Source of the DNA: Sphingomonadales bacterium
Lineage (GTDB): Bacteria; Pseudomonadota; Alphaproteobacteria; Sphingomonadales; Sphingomonadaceae
Direction of reading: 5' to 3'
NCBI GenBank assembly: GCA_024636595.1
Contig: JAGXGT010000009.1
Span: forward strand, 1 to 9,791
Length of the DNA stretch: 9,791 bases
Shown: in pieces, positions 1-6,510 of the stretch
Layout: each line of letters opens with the position of its first letter
Numbering within the stretch: the stretch's first letter is position 1
Position numbers and translations under genes: made by a program
The notes under the pieces: model-generated
The model's input: the letters and a program-made list of their open reading frames with translations, nothing else
Database searches by the model: none
Told to the model about the DNA's origin: nothing

Positions 1-656
1 ATCGCATAGCCGTCAAAGCCGATCTCGATCAAAGCCTGTGCCGATGCCGCGCGCATGTCCTTGTCCAGCGAGCCCTGCTGGATTCCGAACAGCGCCGCTT
101 TCGCCGCATGCTCGGTGCCGCTGTCAAAGCCGTCGCGCGAGCGCTTCGCCCAGCGCATCGACCGCTCCATCGAGGCCAGTGCCTCCTCGCGCGTCGCGCC
201 ATTCTTCGTGCATTCGTCAAAGGCCATGACGATATCGCTGCCCAGCAGCCGCTGAATCTCCATTGACCGTTCCGGAGTCAGCATATGGCGCGACCCGTCG
301 AGGTGGCTCTGGAACTCGACCCCGTCCTCGCTCAGCTTGGTCAGCTCCGACAGGCTCATCACCTGATAGCCGCCGCTATCGGTCAGGATCGGACGGTCCC
401 AGTTCATGAATGTGTGCAGACCGCCAAGCCGGGCCACCCGCTCCGCTCCGGGGCGCAACATCAGGTGATAGGTGTTGCCGAGAATGATGTCAGCACCGGT
501 CGCGCGCACCGTTTCCGGCTTCATCGCCTTGACCGTAGCCGCCGTGCCCACCGGCATGAACGCAGGCGTGCGAATATCGCCCCGCTGCATATGTATTGTG
601 CCGGTTCGCGCTTTGCCGTCGGTTGCGGCGATCGAGAAGGAAAAGCGATCAGCCAT
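1..656 (-). CDS. tgt: Queuine tRNA-ribosyltransferase (Tgt), N-terminal part; 3' end beyond the window
   Basis: Tgt exchanges the guanine at position 34 of GUN-anticodon tRNAs for the queuosine precursor preQ1 (bacteria). The first 218 codons are visible, starting at ATG 654-656 (MADRFSFSIAATDGKART). The (beta/alpha)8-barrel landmarks appear in order: TPAFMPVGT, GADIILGNTYHLMLRPG, the LTDSGGYQVMSL substrate-binding segment, MAFDECT with the Asp that binds the base, and FGIQQGSLDKDMR. The last visible residues, GFDGYA, precede the usual GGLAVGE motif, so the catalytic Asp of the second half and the zinc site lie outside the window. The start is preceded by a purine-rich GAGCGAG about 8 nt upstream. 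The partner gene queA is on the same strand but about 5.9 kb away. The next gene, at 811, is divergent. Confidence 0.95.
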   Translation of the reverse strand, partial: MADRFSFSIAATDGKARTGTIHMQRGDIRTPAFMPVGTAATVKAMKPETVRATGADIILGNTYHLMLRPGAERVARLGGLHTFMNWDRPILTDSGGYQVMSLSELTKLSEDGVEFQSHLDGSRHMLTPERSMEIQRLLGSDIVMAFDECTKNGATREEALASMERSMRWAKRSRDGFDSGTEHAAKAALFGIQQGSLDKDMRAASAQALIEIGFDGYA

Positions 657-810
657 GCAGATGCTCGCTCTTCGCTTCGAGACCAGATTTTACGGCCTCG
701 ATTTTGTCTTTTTCTGGTGATCGTGTAACCATTGGCCTGTCCTGTTCGAATGTGCCCATAGCTGTGCAGGATGGCAGCCTATTTTCAAAGACCTAAATCG
801 GGAGAATCTC

Positions 811-1170
811 ATGACGAAAGCTACGAAACTTGGTGCAGCCGCATCTGCGCTGATCGCGGCGGCTGCTCTGTCCGCCTGTTCCGGCGGAACCAGTGAAGCA
901 ACCAGCGAGAACGCGGAAGCAACCACTGCCGAGGTGACCGAATTCACGGCAGCGGAACAAGAAAAATGCTTTGGCATCGCCAAAGCGGGTGAGAATGATT
1001 GCGCTGCTGGCGAAGGCACGAGCTGCGCCGGAACCGCTGTCCTCGACTATCAGGGCAATGCCTGGAAATATACCGAAGCGGGCGAATGCGAATCGATCGG
1101 CGGATCGCTGACCGAAGTCGCTGACAACGACCCTCCAGTTCCGCCGGCGGCAGCTCCGGCTGAAGGTTGA
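811..1170 (+). CDS. Small BufA1/DUF2282-like (bufferin-type) cysteine-rich lipoprotein
   Basis: A 119-residue exported protein. Residues 1-22 form a lipoprotein signal peptide: a basic start (MTKATK), an Ala-rich core, and the lipobox LSAC with Cys23 as the expected acylated residue. A Thr/Glu/Ala-rich linker (24-47) follows. The core has KCFGIAKAGENDCAAG and TSCAG, then WKYTEAGEC, placing cysteines at 53, 64, 72 and 93. This spacing and text match, from memory, the BufA1 (DUF2282) precursors of bufferins, exported peptides modified at cysteine and linked to copper protection. The tail is Pro/Ala-rich. The start is supported by GGAG six bases before ATG 811. The gene is monocistronic: tgt is divergent upstream and a terminator follows 20 bp after the stop. 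No bufB (DUF692) or bufC gene is present here, so modification is uncertain. The family call is good; the function is inferred. Confidence 0.8.
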   Translation: MTKATKLGAAASALIAAAALSACSGGTSEATSENAEATTAEVTEFTAAEQEKCFGIAKAGENDCAAGEGTSCAGTAVLDYQGNAWKYTEAGECESIGGSLTEVADNDPPVPPAAAPAEG

Positions 1171-1185
1171 GTTTTCCGGAGATTG

Positions 1186-1217
1186 AAAAAGGGCGGCTCA
1201 TCGGGCCGCCCTTTTTT
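1186..1217. terminator. Bidirectional intrinsic terminator between convergent genes
   Basis: A perfect 7-bp GC stem (GGGCGGC 1191-1197 with GCCGCCC 1205-1211) has a 7-base loop. Five A's precede it and six T's follow it, so a U-tract forms on either strand. It lies 20 bp after the stop of the bufferin-like gene (+) and about 20 bp after the stop of the aldehyde dehydrogenase gene (-), and can end both transcripts. Confidence 0.93.
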
Positions 1218-1237
1218 GTGTCTCCTTGCCTCGGCGC

Positions 1238-2662
1238 CTAGCCCGGCAAGCCGCTGATCGACTTCATTTCCATGAAATCCCGCAGACCGTAAACGCCGCC
1301 CTCGCGGCCATTGCCGGACTGTTTATAACCGCCAAATGGCAGGCCCGGAGCCGGTCCCCAATTGTTGATGATCACCATACCGGCTTTCAGTTGCGGTGCC
1401 ACTTCTGCGGCCGCCGCGGGATCGCCGGAAATGACGGCGGAAAGACCATATTCGGTGTCATTGGCAATCTCGATACCTTCATCGAGATTATCGTAGCTCA
1501 TCAGCGTCACCACCGGACCAAAAACCTCTTCCTTGGCAATCCGCATATCGCGCGTCACGCCGCTGAACAATGTCGGCTTGATATAATAGCCCCGGTTGAC
1601 ATTGGTCGGCAGGTCGGTGCCGCCGGTTTCCAGCGTGGCACCCTCGTCAATCGCCGACTGGATCAGGTCCTGGATCTTGCCATATTGCGCCTTGTTGACA
1701 ACCGGCCCCATATGGCCGCCTTCGACTGTGGGGTCGCCCACTTCCTGACTTTCGACGATAGACTTGACCACAGCGATAGCTTCGCTGTTCTGGTCCTTGT
1801 GGACCAATACGCGGGTTGGCGCGATGCAGCTTTGGCCGCTGTTGACCATCACCCCGGCAATGGTCGGCGGCAGGACTTCTTCCAGCTTGGCACCGGGCAA
1901 AACCAGATTGGGCGATTTGCCACCCAGTTCCTGATGCACGCGCTTGACCGTATCGGCAGCGGCTTTTGCCACCAATATGCCGGCACGGGTCGAGCCGGTG
2001 AAGCTGACCATATCGACATCGGGATGCGAGGAAATCGCTGCGCCCACCGTTGGCCCGTCACCCTGCACCAGATTGAACACGCCCGGCGGAACGCCTGCGG
2101 CATCCATGACCTCGGCGAGAATCGCGGCGCTGCCGGGGCATTCCTCGGATGGTTTCAACACCATCGTATTGCCGCCCGCCAGAGCCGGAGCCACTTTCAG
2201 GGTGATCTGGTTCAACGGCCAGTTCCACGGCGTGATCATGCCAACCACACCAATCGGTTCATAGACGATGCTATTGGCACCGACCTTTTCGGAAAATTCG
2301 AAATTCTTCAGCGCTTCCAGCGTTCCCATGAAGCCGCCAAGACCGGCCGGGGCCTGCGCGGCATTGCCGAGGCTGACCGGAGCGCCCATCTCGACCGCGA
2401 GCGAGGCGGCAATATCGGGCATGCGCTTTTTATATTCTTCGATGATCCGCTCGAGCAGGGCAATCCGCTCTTCCCGCGAGGTCTGGCTGAAGCTCTTGAA
2501 CGCCGCCTTCGCTGCGGCCACGGCGGCATCGACATCGGCCCTGGTGCCGAGCACGATTTTGGTGCCGGGTTCCTCGGTCGCCGGATTGATAACCTGATGC
2601 GGCGTACCGCCGATAGAATCGACCCATTGGCCATTGATGTAATTCTGTTCGTAGCTATCCAT
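1238..2662 (-). CDS. NAD(P)-dependent aldehyde dehydrogenase family protein
   Basis: Oxidises an aldehyde to its carboxylic acid with NAD(P)+; the substrate cannot be read from sequence. The protein is 474-476 residues, normal for the family. Numbering from the upstream ATG (2666-2668), the hallmarks are TPWNW with oxyanion-hole Asn149, LKPSE with cofactor-binding Lys172, the Rossmann motif FTGS (223-226), the general base Glu247 in ELGGKSP, the nucleophile Cys281 in NSGQSC, EEVFGP (380-385), and PFGGYKQSGNGREGG near the C-terminus. All catalytic residues are intact. Two in-frame ATGs lie six bases apart. The second (2660-2662) is chosen because GGAG sits 8 nt upstream of it but only 2 nt before the first. 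It is convergent with the bufferin-like gene and not in an operon. Codon use matches the chromosomal background. It appears to be a soluble enzyme without a signal peptide. Confidence 0.93.
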   Translation of the reverse strand: MDSYEQNYINGQWVDSIGGTPHQVINPATEEPGTKIVLGTRADVDAAVAAAKAAFKSFSQTSREERIALLERIIEEYKKRMPDIAASLAVEMGAPVSLGNAAQAPAGLGGFMGTLEALKNFEFSEKVGANSIVYEPIGVVGMITPWNWPLNQITLKVAPALAGGNTMVLKPSEECPGSAAILAEVMDAAGVPPGVFNLVQGDGPTVGAAISSHPDVDMVSFTGSTRAGILVAKAAADTVKRVHQELGGKSPNLVLPGAKLEEVLPPTIAGVMVNSGQSCIAPTRVLVHKDQNSEAIAVVKSIVESQEVGDPTVEGGHMGPVVNKAQYGKIQDLIQSAIDEGATLETGGTDLPTNVNRGYYIKPTLFSGVTRDMRIAKEEVFGPVVTLMSYDNLDEGIEIANDTEYGLSAVISGDPAAAAEVAPQLKAGMVIINNWGPAPGLPFGGYKQSGNGREGGVYGLRDFMEMKSISGLPG

Positions 2663-2668
2663 CGTCAT

Positions 2669-3162
2669 CTCTCCATTTTTGTCATTGTCTCGTTGCGGCG
2701 GCTATGCCCTGATTCCCCTTGTGGTTCCAGTAGCAAGTTCGACAGTACGGCCCGATCGCCCCGACCATAGCGAGCCGGAGAATATGCCCGCTACCATGAT
2801 CCCGCAACGCGGTCTCCGCAAAGCCGATCTTGACAGAAAAGCGCGCTATTCTTTTCTGTAACCTTTGCCTGAAAGGCACTAATTTCCGCCATTTTACGGC
2901 CACCCACCATCCGCCTAGTGTAATCTTCCGTGCGGGCCGGGTCATCCGCGCCGAGCCAGGGCGAGCGACCGCAGCGGCTGCGGGGCACCGGGTGGGAGCA
3001 TATCCGATGGGCGGGGCTGTAGGAAAGGGGGAATAGGAACATCTTGGCGGGGCAATCAAAGCGCGCTAAAAACCCATAAAGTCATCGACCCAGATGCATC
3101 AAATCTGGTGGCTAATGCACACCCCTCCTTGCCATCCAGAGGCAGATGCATCGCAAAGAAAC
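2669..3162. other. GC-rich intergenic region, no supported gene
   Basis: About 490 bp between the aldehyde dehydrogenase start and the end of the HAD phosphatase gene. Short open frames exist on both strands, but none has recognisable protein sequence or a convincing ribosome binding site. It should contain the aldehyde dehydrogenase promoter (minus strand), though I see no clear -35/-10 pair. It holds two adjacent hairpins (2833-2876). An 11-bp direct repeat AAAGCGCGCTA occurs at 2838-2848 and 3058-3068. CAGATGCATC occurs at 3091-3100 and 3143-3152. Base composition shifts from GC-rich to AT-richer at about 3060, so the left boundary of the acquired segment probably falls near here. Confidence 0.6.
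2833..2876. repeat. Two adjacent inverted repeats (hairpins)
   Basis: A perfect 9-bp inverted repeat, ACAGAAAAG (2833-2841) and CTTTTCTGT (2851-2859), is separated by 9 bases. Three bases on is a 5-bp repeat, CCTTT (2862-2866) and AAAGG (2872-2876), with a 5-base loop. The first could be a regulator-binding dyad upstream of the aldehyde dehydrogenase gene (about 170 bp from its start) or a structural remnant. No long U-tract follows on either strand, so a standard terminator is unlikely. Confidence 0.55.
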
Positions 3163-3615
3163 TTAATGGTCATAGTCCGCACATTGGAGGCATGTGAGGC
3201 CATGATCCCTCCACATATCTACGACGGACTGGCGGTCATCTACAACAAACTCTATTGAAGCTCCTTGGGTGAGCAATTCACCCAACATTTCTTGTTTCAC
3301 CACATAGTCTGGTCGACGATCATCGCTCTTGCGCATAATCAGTTTGTCAAAAGAAATATTGTTGTCGGCAAGCCATCTCTTCGTGGGTTCACGATAGAGC
3401 TCGGGCCTGCCTGTTACAATTACGCAATGATACTGTTTAGAAGCCCGAATCACTCGATAGAGATTTACAACGGGTTGGTTGGGAACATCATAGAGCATTC
3501 CATCAAAGAAAGCGGCCCAATTGCGCGGCTCTTCATCTAAAAAATGGCGCCGGTGATCGATACAGGCGAGTGTGCCATCGATATCAAACAGTACCTGGCT
3601 GACCTTTTCATTCAT
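3163..3615 (-). CDS. HAD-superfamily phosphatase, T4 Pnkp 3'-phosphatase-like, stand-alone
   Basis: A 150-residue protein that is essentially one HAD phosphatase domain of the kind found at the C-terminus of phage T4 polynucleotide kinase/phosphatase (PseT). Visible motifs: LFDIDGTLA with nucleophile Asp11 and acid/base Asp13; a short cap region with RNW and DVPNQPVV; VTGRPELYRE with Thr68, Arg70 and Arg75; WL (81-82); a DDRRPDYVVK stretch giving Lys107; and VVDDRQSVVDMWR with the metal-binding pair Asp126-Asp127. All HAD catalytic positions are present. There is no kinase domain. T4-type enzymes remove 3'-phosphates, and some act on 2',3'-cyclic phosphates, of nucleic acids; this is the likely chemistry, but the substrate is inferred. 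It is transcribed away from the NTase gene across a shared 214-bp AT-rich gap and has AT-richer codons than the flanking chromosome. Confidence 0.85.
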   Translation of the reverse strand: MNEKVSQVLFDIDGTLACIDHRRHFLDEEPRNWAAFFDGMLYDVPNQPVVNLYRVIRASKQYHCVIVTGRPELYREPTKRWLADNNISFDKLIMRKSDDRRPDYVVKQEMLGELLTQGASIEFVVDDRQSVVDMWRDHGLTCLQCADYDH

Positions 3616-3829
3616 AAAATATCACCACTTCATTTAAGCCATAATTCCCTCAAACATGTACAAGGTTGACGTAAAATGGAAGCCCACCAAACTTGTTTGA
3701 AAATGGTTGAAAGACGCGAGTAAATATCTGAATATAGACAACGCATTTATAAGAACATTTTTTTCTAAGCTTTATTAACCTATTACATGGCTCACAGCCA
3801 GCTCTGCCAAACAGTGAAGGAGTGGAATT
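3616..3829. promoter_or_regulatory. AT-rich divergent intergenic region between HAD phosphatase and NTase genes
   Basis: 214 bp between two divergent starts, so promoters for both directions must lie here or further out. An imperfect palindrome, CAAAC (3688-3692), TT, GTTTG (3695-3699), sits near the middle, and a further CAAAC is at 3651-3655. TTGAAA near 3708 with AT-rich sequence downstream is a possible -35, but no -10 at proper spacing is convincing. A T-run lies around 3760-3768. It is marked regulatory because of position; no specific site is proven. Confidence 0.4.
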
Positions 3830-5146
3830 TTGTCAAAGAAAATGGGTCCTCCATTAGATAAGGTTTTGCCAGCTGTTTACATTGATTTTCTGCACGGATT
3901 GGAAAGAATTCTAGGAACAAAAATCTACCTTTTTGGGGGATGGGTGACTGCAGGTATTCTTCAGAAATCATACTTTGGAGATATCGATATTGTTACTGAA
4001 GGTTCACTGCCCCGAATCAAGAAAGCGCTTAACCTATACGGCCTTAAGTTTAGCATCAATCCGCATGGCACGGTTAGGGTGCGACTCTCTGATGGAAACT
4101 TTTTGGATATAAACTCCCTTAATGTCAAAGGTACAGATTTATCCGTGATTGATTTTTTAAGATCCAATACTTTTTCGATCAATGCGTGCGGGATAGACGT
4201 GTCCCAAGACTGCTACATTAGCAGCGATCTTTGCTTTGATGATCTATCGAGCAAGCACTTCCGAATTGGTGAGCAGGCGCACCTCCAAGAACAACGACCT
4301 TTGTCAGTGCTGCGTAGTTGGCTCACACTCCAAGATAGTTATGGACTAACCTTTATTGATACCACAGGTAACGATAGGCAGAAGATGATTGACCTCGAAC
4401 TTGTCTGGCCTTCAAGCAATCTGCGAGAGCCCAACCCGCTACCAGTTTTGAAGTCGGTAATAGAGAAGTATTTACCTCCTTTCATGGATATCTACACCGC
4501 CAAAGGCGCAGTGAGATGCTCTCTGCTGAATGAATTCACTCTTTGGGATGATGTAGACGTTTTGATACGCTGCGATTTGTCGACCATCATCAACCACTTT
4601 GAATCGATTGAAGTAGAATACTCTCTCAATCACTACGGAAACCCAAAGCTGCTTCTGCCGGAAGGGCAAAGTGTTGATGTCATTCCAATTGGGGCTGAAG
4701 GTCGGCTTACCGATATCCTGTTCGACTTCTTCCATCATTGCGACCGCGTTCTCTGGAGTTGGCAAACAGAGGATATATGCGACCCCACATCCGCCCTAGA
4801 AGACGTGATAAGCAGGCAACTTAGATTTTATGCTGGCCCAATTGATAAGTATTCCGAGGAGGACTTGGCATACTACGCCTTGAAAACCGTGTACCTCTCA
4901 ATTAGACATGGCATGCAAATGGACGACCGCTCCTTTCATCACATAGAATCACCTCAGGCGTTCACTCCGCATCATCATCGGCTCTGTGTGGCAATGTTGA
5001 AAGAGCTGAGTTCAATTTTATCAATCGGCCAAACTCATCATTGGTTGAGGTCGATTGATCAGAACATGAACAGCAGCGCTGTTAACATGTTCAAGATGTA
5101 CTTTAATGATTCAACTCATCTCGGCGATAAGCCTTGTGGTTTATAA
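3830..5146 (+). CDS. Protein with two tandem poly(A)-polymerase/CCA-enzyme-like nucleotidyltransferase domains
   Basis: 438 residues. The first head domain (about 28-170) has YLFGGW (33-38), then DID (51-53), FLDIN with Asp93, and the region after it that in PolA-type enzymes reads DFTINAL (here NTFSINAC, 113-120), followed by FDDL and RPLSVLRSW. The second copy (about 215-360) repeats the order: TAKGAVR (223-229), DDVDVLI with Asp241/Asp243, SVDVIPI with Asp283, CDPTSALEDV, then a helical stretch. Both copies keep an Asp-x-Asp plus third-Asp metal triad. Copy one keeps the GG but not the VRD arginine; copy two keeps VR but not the GG. The remainder is helical without a clear RNA-binding domain. 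The start is TTG at 3830, favoured by AAGGAG seven bases upstream; the ATG at 3842 is too far from it. The downstream fusion gene follows after 52 bp, probably co-transcribed. Product unknown: tailing, repair or signal nucleotide synthesis are all possible. Confidence 0.75.
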   Translation: MSKKMGPPLDKVLPAVYIDFLHGLERILGTKIYLFGGWVTAGILQKSYFGDIDIVTEGSLPRIKKALNLYGLKFSINPHGTVRVRLSDGNFLDINSLNVKGTDLSVIDFLRSNTFSINACGIDVSQDCYISSDLCFDDLSSKHFRIGEQAHLQEQRPLSVLRSWLTLQDSYGLTFIDTTGNDRQKMIDLELVWPSSNLREPNPLPVLKSVIEKYLPPFMDIYTAKGAVRCSLLNEFTLWDDVDVLIRCDLSTIINHFESIEVEYSLNHYGNPKLLLPEGQSVDVIPIGAEGRLTDILFDFFHHCDRVLWSWQTEDICDPTSALEDVISRQLRFYAGPIDKYSEEDLAYYALKTVYLSIRHGMQMDDRSFHHIESPQAFTPHHHRLCVAMLKELSSILSIGQTHHWLRSIDQNMNSSAVNMFKMYFNDSTHLGDKPCGL

Positions 5147-5198
5147 ATCTATAACAGCACCGAAAATCAGTGCAACTTGAATAATACGGGCGAGCAAC

Positions 5199-6410
5199 AT
5201 GCAACCTTATAAATATGATATAAAGCGATTTCTGCTTATATCGGCGTCGCTTGGCATTTTGTCGAATTCGGCATTTTCCGCGTTGACGACCGCAATGGGC
5301 TTATCATATATCCTAAACATCGGATTTGCGACATCCGTTGTCGGGCTTTTCTGGTTTTTATTTGATCAATTTTTTTGGCGGACAAGAATATTCCAAAAGC
5401 TTGGGATTTCGGAACTCCCCGACTTGAATGGTGTCTGGGTTGGTGAAATTGATCGTTTGGGTGAAAACAAGCCACACCGCTTCGAACTTAGAGTTTTTCA
5501 AACTTACTCGAAAATCTCAATTCAGACTAACAGCGGTAATTCCAAGGGCAATAGTATCTGTGCGATGTTCCTAACGGATGAAACAAGGAGAAACTTTGAC
5601 ATTGTGAATTACTGGTCTAGCCGAACGAAATCTCGCGATCCGAACACTGATCATCACGAAGAGTTTAAGGGTCTATCTCTGATCGATATTCGATTGCGCA
5701 ACCAAGAGATTTATCTCGAAGATTACTACTTCACGGATAGAAATCCACCCAGCAAAGGCAAAGTGATGTTGAAACGCCTTACCGACAGCCAAGCTCGCTC
5801 TTTGGACGAGAAATCCGATTTGACGAACTCAGCACAACTTGAGGGCCAACCAAATCTGTGCGGCAATCAAGCTGCCCTCGCTCCAAGTGAAACAATGAGC
5901 CAATTGAAACAACAACATGAAAACGATCCGTCGAGTGCAAGAATGCTTGATTGCGAGATTGAAATAATGAGAAGCAATTCAGGTGTAGAGTACCTAGCCT
6001 GCAGAATCGTAAAAGAGGATATCCGTTCACTCATTGAGCGCACGGCGACATTGTTGGGAGAAAGGTACGAAGAGTTCGAAGCGAATAGGGTGGCTCGTGA
6101 TGGCTCAGATTATCATATTACAATTGTAAGTCCGCGTGAATATAATAGCCGACCAAAATATCGCAAAAAAATGCTTGGCGACGAGGCTGGGAACCCAATT
6201 AGATTTGAAGCTCTCGGCCTTGGCAGGATATCTAAGGACGGTAACGAAGCATACTATGTCGTCTTAAGTTCGGAGCAAGGCGCGACTCTTAGAGAACGAT
6301 ATGGACTTGACACGCGCGACTTTCATATAACAATTGGCTTTTCGCTGGTTGATGTCCACGGAGTGGCAAAGGATAAGGGCACGCTCATATATCCCTTAGA
6401 CGGAACGTGA
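5199..6410 (+). CDS. Cap15-like 2TM/beta-barrel domain fused to a 2H phosphoesterase domain
   Basis: 403 residues with three parts. (1) Two membrane helices, about 11-34 and 37-58, with basic flanks (KYDIKR before, WRTRIFQK after), predicting both ends in the cytoplasm. (2) A beta-rich region (about 72-193) that starts with LPDLNGVWVGEI, has FQTYSKISIQT and ends LEDYYFTD...GKVMLKR. This pattern recalls the S-2TM-beta/Cap15 effector-receptor of CBASS, whose barrel binds a cyclic nucleotide and triggers inner-membrane disruption. (3) After a polar linker (about 195-245), a domain (about 248-395) with two HxT motifs, YHITIV (His306, Thr308) and FHITIGF (His376, Thr378), 70 residues apart, the signature of 2H phosphoesterases such as LigT and phage Acb1. 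All four 2H residues are intact. The gene lies 52 bp after the NTase gene on the same strand; the ribosome binding site is weak. The domains are recognised from memory; the fusion's function is inferred. Confidence 0.78.
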   Translation: MQPYKYDIKRFLLISASLGILSNSAFSALTTAMGLSYILNIGFATSVVGLFWFLFDQFFWRTRIFQKLGISELPDLNGVWVGEIDRLGENKPHRFELRVFQTYSKISIQTNSGNSKGNSICAMFLTDETRRNFDIVNYWSSRTKSRDPNTDHHEEFKGLSLIDIRLRNQEIYLEDYYFTDRNPPSKGKVMLKRLTDSQARSLDEKSDLTNSAQLEGQPNLCGNQAALAPSETMSQLKQQHENDPSSARMLDCEIEIMRSNSGVEYLACRIVKEDIRSLIERTATLLGERYEEFEANRVARDGSDYHITIVSPREYNSRPKYRKKMLGDEAGNPIRFEALGLGRISKDGNEAYYVVLSSEQGATLRERYGLDTRDFHITIGFSLVDVHGVAKDKGTLIYPLDGT

Positions 6411-6510
6411 GTGCGAAATTCATGGCATTCACCACCCACGCTTTACCCACACCGGCATACAGCTTTGTGTACTTCCGGCAGCAAACGGAATGGCAGTAGG
6501 GTAAGAGTTA
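6411..6510. other. Short non-coding gap after the cassette
   Basis: About 100 bp between the fusion gene stop and the tRNA remnant. A 25-codon open frame starts at ATG 6422 but resembles nothing known and has no ribosome binding site. TTCCG and CGGAA near 6474-6490 can form a weak 5-bp hairpin without a U-tract. I see no clear terminator for the two-gene unit. Confidence 0.4.

Noticed and set aside
285..728. 147-codon plus-strand open frame
   Set aside because: Antisense to tgt and without recognisable domains.
1226..2770. 514-codon open frame on the plus strand
   Set aside because: It lies antisense to the aldehyde dehydrogenase, is rich in His/Arg/Asp as expected of a GC-rich shadow frame, and resembles no family, while the minus-strand gene has all catalytic motifs.
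2682..3059. Minus-strand open frames of up to 125 codons in the intergenic region
   Set aside because: Pro/Arg-rich translation without family resemblance, no convincing ribosome binding site, and they run through the hairpins.
3090..3108. CCAGAT...ATCTGG hairpin after the phosphatase gene, considered as a terminator
   Set aside because: Only six base pairs with moderate GC and no U-tract directly after it on the minus strand.
3091..3152. CAGATGCATC direct repeat, considered as a CRISPR-like or attachment repeat
   Set aside because: Two 10-bp copies only, no regular spacing, and no similarity to the tRNA remnant at the other end of the cassette.
3830..5146. Reading the NTase as a classical CBASS CD-NTase
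   Set aside because: The motifs (LFGGW, DID, the INAC and FDDL region) fit the PolA/CCA head better than the GS...DxD core and helical layout of CD-NTases; a link to cyclic nucleotide synthesis remains unproven.
6422..6499. 25-codon frame starting MAFTTHALPTPAYS, considered as an integrase remnant
   Set aside because: No match to integrase N-termini and no ribosome binding site; too short to support.
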